NCBI RefSeq assembly: GCF_010747415.1
Contig: NZ_JAAGNZ010000003.1
Location: 1 to 64,000 of the forward strand
Reading direction: 5' to 3'
Source of the DNA: Spirosoma agri
Lineage (GTDB): Bacteria > Bacteroidota > Bacteroidia > Cytophagales > Spirosomataceae
DNA length: 64,000 nucleotides
Position 1 is the stretch's first letter. Each line of letters starts with the position of its first letter. Below are positions 19,581 to 26,981 of the stretch, in pieces. A program made the translations under genes and the position numbers. The notes under the pieces are model-generated. The model saw nothing but the letters and a program-made list of their open reading frames with translations. It had not been told where the DNA came from and ran no database searches.

Positions 19581-19973
19581 ATGACAAACGTACCCGATAG
19601 CCCGCTTGGCCAGATGTACCGCGAGCATATCCAGCATATTCTCGATAAAAATATTGAGGCCCTGCTCGATCAATATACCGACGATGCGCTGCTCATCAGC
19701 AGTTTCATGAAAAAACCGATTGTTTATAAGGGTCGCGACGGTATCCGGGAGCACATGCAGGGCATTCTAGGCATTGATGGTCTGGAAACTGACATTGTGT
19801 TCTGGGGAGAAACGGAAGATCCGCAAACGCTCATGATTACGGAGCAGATTACCATGCATACCAAAGATGGCGACGCCACCATGCGCTTTGCCGATAGCTG
19901 GGTGCTGCGCGACGGCCGCATTGCCATTCACTTTGCCGGTATGGTTCAGCACCCCGATGGATCGCTGGCCTAA
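19581..19973 (+). CDS. SnoaL-like (NTF2 fold) protein
   Basis: The ATG at 19581 is preferred because the NTF2-like fold begins right after it; an upstream ATG at 19542 adds residues with no family character. The 130-residue protein has the helix HIQHILDKNIEALLDQYTDDA and the strands typical of SnoaL-like ketosteroid-isomerase relatives. Such proteins are small-molecule isomerases, hydrolases or ligand binders. The next gene is a second family member, and both sit between an MBL hydrolase and a DJ-1 protein, which suggests a role with small organic substrates. Confidence 0.75.
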   Translation: MTNVPDSPLGQMYREHIQHILDKNIEALLDQYTDDALLISSFMKKPIVYKGRDGIREHMQGILGIDGLETDIVFWGETEDPQTLMITEQITMHTKDGDATMRFADSWVLRDGRIAIHFAGMVQHPDGSLA

Positions 19974-20016
19974 TCCGGTTCCGAAACTTAGTTGACCTCA
20001 CTAGTTCCCCATTTTA

Positions 20017-20454
20017 ATGCAAGAAATAATGTTGACTCAGGAATCTATACAGGAATTTGTTGCCGAGTGGTATCGCAAACTAGACGTTCACGTGCCGATG
20101 GTCGAGATACTGCCGCTGCTGGCCGATAGTGAGCTGGAGTGTGTATTCCCGGAGGTGACCGTTTACGGATACGCCGGTTTTGAAAGCTGGTACCAACGCG
20201 TAATCCGTACGTTCTTCGATGAAGTGCATACCGTTACCAAAGCTGATGCCACCATCGATGGCGACACCGCAACGGTCGACGTGGTCGTGCACTGGGAAGC
20301 CAGTGTATGGAACGCGCCCGAAGCAACTAGCAAACGCATTGATGCCGATGCCTACCAGACCTGGACGTTGATAGCTGGTCCCAATGGGTCGCCCATCCTG
20401 ACCAAGTATGTGGTCGATGATTTCGTTCCCCGCGAAGGTTCAGCCAGTCTCTGA
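20017..20454 (+). CDS. SnoaL-like (NTF2 fold) protein
   Basis: This 145-residue protein again shows an NTF2-like pattern: an N-terminal helix (IQEFVAEWYRKLDVH), the LADSELECVFP strand, and late strands DTATVDVVVHWEA and YQTWTLIAG. It is diverged from its neighbour at 19581. The gene lies 43 bases after it and 23 before the next DJ-1 gene, so all three are probably co-transcribed. An internal ATG at 20029 is possible as the start. Substrate unknown. Confidence 0.75.
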   Translation: MQEIMLTQESIQEFVAEWYRKLDVHVPMVEILPLLADSELECVFPEVTVYGYAGFESWYQRVIRTFFDEVHTVTKADATIDGDTATVDVVVHWEASVWNAPEATSKRIDADAYQTWTLIAGPNGSPILTKYVVDDFVPREGSASL

Positions 20455-20477
20455 TCGCCATAAACCCCCATTCCGTC

Positions 20478-21047
20478 ATGAAACTGAGCGGCAAAAAAAT
20501 CGGAGTTCTTCTCGAAAGTGACTACTTCGAAAACGAAATTTTTTACTACAAGTACCGCTTCCCTGAGGAAGGAGCAGACCTGCATTTTCTGACGCGTCTG
20601 TGGGGCAATGAGCGCATCACCTTTCACGGTCACGAGTATAAAGTGCCCATGGAATGCTGGGAAAGTTTCGAGAATATGAGCGATGACGAGCTACGGAGTT
20701 ACGATGCTATTATCGTTCCCTCGGGTATGGTCTCCGACCGGCTGCGCTATACCGATGATGTCGAGAAGATTCCACCGGCCACGGAGTTTCTGAAACGCGC
20801 GTTCGCCGAAAAGTCGATCCTGAAAGGTATTATCTGTCATGGTCTGTGGCTAGTGGCCCCCGCTACCGAACTGGTGAAAGGCAGACCGCTGGTTTGCCAC
20901 AATAACCTTATCGGCGACGCCAAAGCTTACGGAGCCATCTACACCAATGACGATGTGGTGGTAGACGGTGATTTGGTAACGGGTCGGTCGGGTGGCCATG
21001 CACACTGGTTCGCCAAAAAAATTATCGAAATCCTCGCCGAACGATAG
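20478..21047 (+). CDS. DJ-1/PfpI-family protein
   Basis: The 189-residue protein is of usual DJ-1/PfpI length, with the start KKIGVLLESDYFENE, the YDAIIVPSG strand and the nucleophile elbow GIICHGLWLV (Cys followed by His, as in the PfpI/YhbO group). The C-terminal VVDGDLVTGRSGGHAHWF is the usual ending. PfpI-group proteins have been described as proteases, deglycases or glyoxalases. It is the second DJ-1 protein of the cluster, 11 bases upstream of the VOC gene. Confidence 0.85.
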   Translation: MKLSGKKIGVLLESDYFENEIFYYKYRFPEEGADLHFLTRLWGNERITFHGHEYKVPMECWESFENMSDDELRSYDAIIVPSGMVSDRLRYTDDVEKIPPATEFLKRAFAEKSILKGIICHGLWLVAPATELVKGRPLVCHNNLIGDAKAYGAIYTNDDVVVDGDLVTGRSGGHAHWFAKKIIEILAER

Positions 21048-21057
21048 CCAGATCCTT

Positions 21058-21474
21058 ATGGACACTATGATTTTTTCGCACGTTGCCTTATCCTGCAACG
21101 ACCTCGCCCGGACGGAGGAGTTTTACACAACCTATTTTGGGTTTTTCCGCTCGCGGGTCATTCCGCTGGGTGAGGACAATGAAATTGTGTTCCTGAAAAA
21201 CAGCCAGTCCATTTATCTCGAACTGTTTCGTGCCGAAGGGGAGCGCCCTGCCGGAACACCCGATGCCGTTGCCGATGGGCCACATTACACCGGCGTTCGG
21301 CACCTCGCCTTTCAGGTACCCGACATCGAAGCGGCTATAAAAACGATTGGCAGCGCGGCTGAAACCACCCTGGGACCACTGGATTTTAGCGATTTCATTC
21401 CCGGCTGGAAAACGGTCTGGATCAAAGACCCCGATGGCAACATTGTGGAAATCAGCGAAGGCTACACGGATTAA
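21058..21474 (+). CDS. VOC-family protein (glyoxalase/dioxygenase-like)
   Basis: The start at 21058 gives a 138-residue protein beginning MDTMIFSHVALSCND, the normal first strand of VOC proteins; a longer frame from 20992 would overlap the preceding gene. Paired beta-alpha-beta units are visible, with a metal-ligand His in FSHVALS, HLAFQVPD in the middle and the final IKDPDGNIVEISE with its Glu. The family includes glyoxalase I, extradiol dioxygenases and resistance proteins. With DJ-1 and MBL neighbours a role in aldehyde or keto-acid handling is possible. Confidence 0.85.
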   Translation: MDTMIFSHVALSCNDLARTEEFYTTYFGFFRSRVIPLGEDNEIVFLKNSQSIYLELFRAEGERPAGTPDAVADGPHYTGVRHLAFQVPDIEAAIKTIGSAAETTLGPLDFSDFIPGWKTVWIKDPDGNIVEISEGYTD

Positions 21475-21531
21475 CCGACCCCATCCCGCTTCTGCAGCTC
21501 ACGACTTCATACCTTAAAACCAAACGTATTC

Positions 21532-23418
21532 ATGGAAACCGACTCACTCACCGCCACTGGCGACAAGGGGCAACCTACTAAGGGAGCCAGCATGAAAATA
21601 GACTTTACGTTTTCTGATACCATTTCGGGTTACGTGGTTGACTTCATCAAGGCCGAACGAGCGTTCATTCTTGAAACATCCGACGGGCGTCAATTCAAAT
21701 TGTACCTGATCACGTCTACCTTCGCCCGGTCGGTGCGGAACCTCAACGAACCCTATCAGGATGCATCAGGTGTGATGGTCGAGATGCTGTCGCAGAAAGG
21801 GCAGTACCTTCATGCCTACGGTTCGTTTTACCCCGGCATCGAAGACCACGAACCCATCTTTGAGGTTCAATGGATCATTTTTCCAGGTCAGCACCCGCTG
21901 GAATACCGCCAGGAAAGCCAGGACTGGTGGATTCATCAAATAAGCTCCATCGCGTCGAGCTACCTCAAATGGCAGTTCAACTACCCCGAAGAACCCATCG
22001 ACTATAGGAAGTACCGTACCATGCTGCACCTGGCAGGTGCAAAAAAAGGTGACTATCTGCAGGAGACCGATACCATTTCCCGATTGATTTACGGGTTTGC
22101 TTCGGCCTATATGCTCACCGGTAACGACGCGTATCTGGAAGGGGCCGAAAAGGGAACCGAATACCTCCGCGAACATATGCGGTTCTTCGACCAGGATGAC
22201 GACCTCATCTACTGGTATCACGGCCTGAAACTCGACGGAGCCAAAGAAACCAAACTGCTCACCTCCGAATTTGGCGACGATTACTACTCGATCCCAATGT
22301 ATGAGCAGATTTATGCCCTTGCCGGTCCCACACAAACCTTTCGCATTACCGGCGACAAGAAGATCCTGTTCGACATTGAAAAGACCATTGATCTTTTCGA
22401 GATGTACTACAAGGATAAAGAAGGTGACGGTTACTTCTCCCACATTGACCCCATCGGCCTCGATCCCCGCGATGAATCGCTGGCGCACAACCGCGCCCGT
22501 AAGAACTGGAACTCCGTTGGTGACCACGCGCCGGCTTACCTAATCAATCTTTATCTGGCCACGGGTGAAAAGAAATACGCTGACTTTCTGGAGTATACAT
22601 TCGATACCATTACTAAGTATTTCCCCGACTACGAAAACAGCCCGTTTGTTCAGGAGAAATTCATGGAAGACTGGAGCAAGGACCAGAGTTGGGGCTGGCA
22701 GCAAAACCGGGCGGTAGTTGGTCACAACCTCAAAATCGCCTGGAACCTAATGCGGATGCAATCGCTGACGCCAAAGCAGGAATACCTCGATTTCGCCAAA
22801 AAAATCGCCGAACTTATGCCTGCCGCGGGGTCCGACCAGCAGCGGGGTGGCTGGTACGATGTGGTTGAGCGGACGCTGCAACCTGGCAGCAAACGCCACC
22901 AGTTTGTGTGGCACGACCGCAAAGCATGGTGGCAGCAGGAGCAGGCTATTCTGGCCTATATGATCATGTACGGCTTGCTCGACGATAAGGAATACGAAAA
23001 GCAGGCACGGGAATCGGCTTCGTTCTACAACGCGTTCTTCCTCGACACCGACGATGGTGGGGTCTACTTCAACGTATTCTCCAATGGGATGCCGTATCTG
23101 TTGGGTAACGAACGCTTCAAAGGCAGCCACTCCATGAGTGCCTACCACAGTACCGAGTTGTGCTACCTCTCCACGGTGTACACAAATTTGCTGATTACCA
23201 AACAACCAACCTATTTCTACTTCAAGCCGTATCCGGATTCGTTCAAGGATAACATCCTGTACGTGTCGCCCGATATTCTGCCCAAAGGCAGCATTATAAT
23301 CACGGAGTGTTTCATTGACGATGAACCCTACACGAATTTCGATGCAGAGGCCCTGACGGTGAAACTACCCGATTCGGAGAAGCAGGTACGGGTAAAAGTG
23401 TTAATTACACCGGTATAA
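21532..23418 (+). CDS. AGE-like (alpha/alpha)6-barrel protein with N-terminal beta domain
   Basis: This 628-residue protein starts with a beta-rich domain (about 25-130) and continues with a helical barrel of the N-acylglucosamine 2-epimerase type. Barrel signatures include SRLIYGFASAYMLTG, VGHNLKIAWNLMRM and FVWHDRKAWWQQEQA, with histidines placed like the AGE active site. It may epimerise, isomerise or bind a sugar. A second ATG at 21592 (residue 21) could be the true start, since the first 20 residues look unstructured. The cytoplasmic location and the nearby GlgX suggest a link to carbohydrate metabolism. Confidence 0.7.
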   Translation: METDSLTATGDKGQPTKGASMKIDFTFSDTISGYVVDFIKAERAFILETSDGRQFKLYLITSTFARSVRNLNEPYQDASGVMVEMLSQKGQYLHAYGSFYPGIEDHEPIFEVQWIIFPGQHPLEYRQESQDWWIHQISSIASSYLKWQFNYPEEPIDYRKYRTMLHLAGAKKGDYLQETDTISRLIYGFASAYMLTGNDAYLEGAEKGTEYLREHMRFFDQDDDLIYWYHGLKLDGAKETKLLTSEFGDDYYSIPMYEQIYALAGPTQTFRITGDKKILFDIEKTIDLFEMYYKDKEGDGYFSHIDPIGLDPRDESLAHNRARKNWNSVGDHAPAYLINLYLATGEKKYADFLEYTFDTITKYFPDYENSPFVQEKFMEDWSKDQSWGWQQNRAVVGHNLKIAWNLMRMQSLTPKQEYLDFAKKIAELMPAAGSDQQRGGWYDVVERTLQPGSKRHQFVWHDRKAWWQQEQAILAYMIMYGLLDDKEYEKQARESASFYNAFFLDTDDGGVYFNVFSNGMPYLLGNERFKGSHSMSAYHSTELCYLSTVYTNLLITKQPTYFYFKPYPDSFKDNILYVSPDILPKGSIIITECFIDDEPYTNFDAEALTVKLPDSEKQVRVKVLITPV

Positions 23419-23426
23419 CAAAACCC

Positions 23427-23489
23427 TGAGGGGGTCAGTTGGCCGGTCAGTACAGCGCTTTGTCACTGACCGGCCAACTGACCCCCTCA
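23427..23489. repeat. 25-bp perfect inverted repeat inside the cluster
   Basis: Bases 23427-23451 are the exact reverse complement of 23465-23489, with a 13-nt loop. The repeat fills most of the gap between the AGE-like gene and the first STAS gene. There is no T-tract after it, so it may be an RNA processing or mRNA stability site rather than a terminator. Confidence 0.85.
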
Positions 23490-23519
23490 TCAACTCATTA
23501 ACTAAACATCCTTACAGGC

Positions 23520-23861
23520 ATGAATGTAACGTCCAGCACGGTCGGTGAAATCACCGTCATTACAGCAAGCGGCAGCATCGACAGTAAAACAGCATCTGAG
23601 TTTGAACGCACCGCCCTGGCGGCCATTCAGGGGCAAAGTTTGGTCGTTATGAATCTGACCGACGTTGAGTTTTTGTCCAGTGCCGGTTTGCGGGTGCTGC
23701 TGATGGTTTACCGGCAGGTGAAAGCAAAAGATGGCAAAGTGGTACTGGCAGGTACGTCCGAAGAAATTCTGGATGTTATGTCCGATACTGGCTTTTTGAC
23801 CTACTTTCTGACAACCGATACTCTCGAAGAGGGGTTGAATACCCTTAAAACCGCCCGATGA
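23520..23861 (+). CDS. STAS-domain protein (anti-sigma factor antagonist type)
   Basis: The 113-residue protein is a single STAS domain with the conserved phosphorylation segment LTDVEFLSSAGLRVLL. In partner switching, such proteins bind RsbW-like kinases and are inactivated by Ser phosphorylation and reactivated by PP2C phosphatases. Its stop codon overlaps the ATG of glgX by four bases (23858-23861), a strong sign of translational coupling. The matching kinase is probably the gene at 26520 and the phosphatase the one at 40832 (inference). Confidence 0.9.
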   Translation: MNVTSSTVGEITVITASGSIDSKTASEFERTALAAIQGQSLVVMNLTDVEFLSSAGLRVLLMVYRQVKAKDGKVVLAGTSEEILDVMSDTGFLTYFLTTDTLEEGLNTLKTAR

Positions 23862-25978
23862 TGGTTGACAACCGAATTGACTATTACCCGACCCACGAAC
23901 ACGAGGGCATTAAATTCCGGCGCGGCCATGCACTGCCGTTTGGGGCAACCATGGTGGCGGGTGGGGTTAACTTCAGCATTTTCTCTAGCGGATCAACCGC
24001 CTGCACACTGGTGCTTTTTGAGCGGGGTGAAGCGCTACCCTTCGCCGAAATCCCGTTTCCCGACGAGTTCAGAGTCGGAAACGTGTATTGCATGACCGTG
24101 TTCGACCTCAACTATGAGCGGCTTGAATATGGCTACCGCATGGACGGTCCCTTTAACCCTAGCGCGGGGTTACGCTTCGATAAAACAGCTATCCTGAGCG
24201 ATCCCTACGCTAAAGTACTTGGTGGGCGGGATACCTGGATGGTCAAACCCGATTGGGATAATGTGTACCAGTATCGGTCACGACTGGCTTTCGAGGATTT
24301 TGACTGGGAACAAGACCACCCGCTTGAAACACCCATTGAAGATCTGATAATCTACGAAATGCACGTTCGTGGATTTACACAGCACGAATCGTCAGGTCTC
24401 AAGAACCGGGGTACGTTTAGTGCCATTCGGTCTAAGATACCTTATCTGAAAGAACTGGGAGTAAACTGCGTGGAGTTGCTGCCAATCTACGAATTCGATG
24501 AGTGGGAAAATAGTCGTCAGAACCCCGTAACGGGCGAGACACTGGTCAACTACTGGGGCTACAGCACGGTTAATTTCTTCTCGCCTAAAGCGGGTTATGC
24601 AGCTACCGGGAAATTTGGCATGCAGGTCGATGAGCTGAAAACACTCATCAAAGAGTTGCACAAAAATGGCATCGAAGTCATGCTCGATGTAGTGTTCAAT
24701 CACACCGCCGAGGGGGATCAGCGTGGCCCGACCATCTCGTTCCGGGGGCTTGACAACAAAACCTATTACATGCTGACGCCAGAGGGGTATTACTTCAACT
24801 TCTCCGGTACGGGTAACACGCTCAACTGTAACAACCCGGTGGTGCGGAATATGGTGCTTGACTGCCTGCGCTACTGGGCCTCGGAGTACCACATTGACGG
24901 CTTTCGTTTCGACCTGGCAGCTATTCTGGGCCGGGCGCAGAACGGTGCTCCACTCAGCAATCCTCCCCTGCTCGAATCGCTGGCCTACGATCCCGTTTTA
25001 GCCAAGTGCAAGCTTATTGCCGAAGCCTGGGATGCGGGTGGGTTGTATCAGGTTGGCTCTTTCCCAGCTTACGGACGCTGGGCGGAATGGAACGGTAAAT
25101 ACCGCGACAACCTGCGTAAGTTTCTGAAGGGAGATGCAGGCGAGGTGGGCGATATGATTCAGCGCATCATGGGTTCGCCCGATTTGTACAGCATGCGCGG
25201 ACCAACGGCTAGTATCAACTTTGTGAGCTGCCACGATGGTTTTTCGCTGTACGACATGTTTGCGTACAACGAAAAACACAACGAAGCGAATGGCGAAAAC
25301 AACAATGACGGGGCGAATGACAACAACTCCTGGAATTGCGGTCACGAGGGCGAAACCGACGATCCGGCCATTAATTTTCTGCGCCATAAGCAGGTCAAAA
25401 ATGCTTTGGCTATTCTGCTCGTCAGCCAGGGTGTTCCAATGGTGCTGATGGGCGATGAGGTAGGCCGCACCCAGAAAGGGAACAACAATACGTACTGCCA
25501 GGACAACGAGCTGAACTGGTTCGACTGGTCGCAACAGGAGACCAACGCGGATTTATATACGTTTAGTCAGCGCATAATCAACTTTCGGCGGCAGCATCCG
25601 GTACTGCGGAGTTCAACGCATTTTCAATACTGGGATTACGTAGGGAGCGGTTACCCCGACATTAGTTTTCACGGAACCAAAGCCTGGTCATGCGATCGGT
25701 CTGAATCGAGTCGCACGTTTGCGTTCATGCTCTGTGGCGACCACGCCAAGCAAGGGGTCATCAAAGACGATATGATCTACGTGGCCATGAACATGTACTG
25801 GGGTGGCCTGCACTTCGAATTACCCGGTCTTCCACCCGAAAAGAAATGGTATTTGTTCGCCAACACCGACATGCCATCCCCCGGAGATTGTTTTGTGCCG
25901 GGTAGTGAGCCTATCCTCGAGAATCAACATGAGTTCCTGGTTGGGTCGCGCAGCGTCGTTATTCTGATCGGCAGGTGA
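23858..25978 (+). CDS. glgX: Glycogen debranching enzyme GlgX
   Basis: This 706-residue protein has the usual GlgX length and layout: an N-terminal CBM48-like domain (about 20-130) and a GH13 barrel. Active-site residues are visible: nucleophile Asp352 in GFRFDLAAILGR, acid/base Glu389 in IAEAWDAGG, and Asp460 in SCHDGFSLYDM. The enzyme hydrolyses alpha-1,6 branches of glycogen limit dextrin in the cytoplasm. Its start overlaps the upstream STAS gene and another STAS gene follows 53 bases later. No other glycogen gene is present in the window. Confidence 0.92.
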   Translation: MMVDNRIDYYPTHEHEGIKFRRGHALPFGATMVAGGVNFSIFSSGSTACTLVLFERGEALPFAEIPFPDEFRVGNVYCMTVFDLNYERLEYGYRMDGPFNPSAGLRFDKTAILSDPYAKVLGGRDTWMVKPDWDNVYQYRSRLAFEDFDWEQDHPLETPIEDLIIYEMHVRGFTQHESSGLKNRGTFSAIRSKIPYLKELGVNCVELLPIYEFDEWENSRQNPVTGETLVNYWGYSTVNFFSPKAGYAATGKFGMQVDELKTLIKELHKNGIEVMLDVVFNHTAEGDQRGPTISFRGLDNKTYYMLTPEGYYFNFSGTGNTLNCNNPVVRNMVLDCLRYWASEYHIDGFRFDLAAILGRAQNGAPLSNPPLLESLAYDPVLAKCKLIAEAWDAGGLYQVGSFPAYGRWAEWNGKYRDNLRKFLKGDAGEVGDMIQRIMGSPDLYSMRGPTASINFVSCHDGFSLYDMFAYNEKHNEANGENNNDGANDNNSWNCGHEGETDDPAINFLRHKQVKNALAILLVSQGVPMVLMGDEVGRTQKGNNNTYCQDNELNWFDWSQQETNADLYTFSQRIINFRRQHPVLRSSTHFQYWDYVGSGYPDISFHGTKAWSCDRSESSRTFAFMLCGDHAKQGVIKDDMIYVAMNMYWGGLHFELPGLPPEKKWYLFANTDMPSPGDCFVPGSEPILENQHEFLVGSRSVVILIGR

Positions 25979-26031
25979 ACTACCTGCGTTGTTTTCTATT
26001 TTGATTGTTCAACCCTAAAATCAGCGTCACT

Positions 26032-26346
26032 ATGAGTTTTTCAATACTGGCAGAAACCAAAAAAATTGCCAAGATTACCTTAATGGGCGAAGTCGATTCG
26101 CTGTCAGCCCGCGAGTTTCAAAAAGAGATCGAAAAAATGGCCGCTGAGTCGCCCGATGAGCTAGTTCTGTTCGTCGAAAACCTCACATTCATTTCATCGG
26201 CAGGTCTGCGGGTGCTGATCTTCGCCAAGCAAAAAATGGGTAGCAATCTGGCGATTTACATCGTGAATCCGCAGGAATCCATCGTTGAAACCATCGAGAA
26301 AACGGGGCTTCAGCATAGCGTTAACATTGTGGATCAGTACTTATAG
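26032..26346 (+). CDS. STAS-domain protein (second copy)
   Basis: The ATG at 26032 is chosen; a TTG 27 bases earlier would add residues outside the fold. The 104-residue protein has the STAS pattern ITLMGEVDSLSA, ENLTFISSAGLRVLIFA and a C-terminal helix, with the phosphorylatable Ser in the TFISSAG segment. It is diverged from the first STAS protein. The RsbW-like kinase gene begins 173 bases later, so this is the more likely direct antagonist. Confidence 0.88.
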   Translation: MSFSILAETKKIAKITLMGEVDSLSAREFQKEIEKMAAESPDELVLFVENLTFISSAGLRVLIFAKQKMGSNLAIYIVNPQESIVETIEKTGLQHSVNIVDQYL

Positions 26347-26519
26347 GCCAAACCGTTCGGGTTGGGTCCAGTGGAAGCGTATTCGCCTGACTGTAGCAGG
26401 GGCAAGGGCAGGTACCAATCAACGAAAAAAGTGACTGGATGGCCAGTCCAACAAGCCACAGTTTAGTGAATAAACTTCCACTGCCCTCCTCCGGGCTTGT
26501 GTAACTTTTCAATTCCGTA

Positions 26520-26948
26520 ATGATGGAGCGCAACACGTTTCCGGGCATCCCCGACTCACTCGAGTCTATCCGGCAGGTAGTAAAGGAAGCATCCCAGCAA
26601 GCGGGATTGTCTAAAAAAGCAACGTATAACCTGATGCTGGCGGTCGACGAGATTGCCAGCAATATTATCATGCACGGCTACGAGAAAGCTGGTATCAGCG
26701 GACCAATTGATGTGCTGACCGAGCATACTGATGGGCAGCTACTTATCACGCTGGAGGACGATGCCGCTCCGTTCGACCCATTGGCACGGGAAAAACCCGG
26801 CGAAGACTTTTTTAACATGCCCCTTGAAGAAAGGCCCATCGGTGGAATGGGTATCCACTTGACAGTCAATGGGGTTGACGAATTTAAGTATGAACTGGCT
26901 AACCATCGGAACCGGAATATTTTCATCATGAAAACCGACGACGCGTAG
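26520..26948 (+). CDS. RsbW-like anti-sigma serine kinase (HATPase_c_2)
   Basis: The 142-residue protein is a stand-alone GHKL ATPase of the RsbW/SpoIIAB type, with the N box AVDEIASNIIMHGY, the G1 region LEDDAAPFDP and the G2 loop PIGGMGIHL. Such kinases phosphorylate STAS antagonists and hold a partner, classically a sigma factor. No sigma factor is encoded nearby, so the regulated partner may be elsewhere or of another kind. Two ATGs are adjacent at 26520 and 26523. Confidence 0.88.
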   Translation: MMERNTFPGIPDSLESIRQVVKEASQQAGLSKKATYNLMLAVDEIASNIIMHGYEKAGISGPIDVLTEHTDGQLLITLEDDAAPFDPLAREKPGEDFFNMPLEERPIGGMGIHLTVNGVDEFKYELANHRNRNIFIMKTDDA

Positions 26949-26981
26949 CAGGCTTGCCATCCGATTATCCAGGTCACGACT

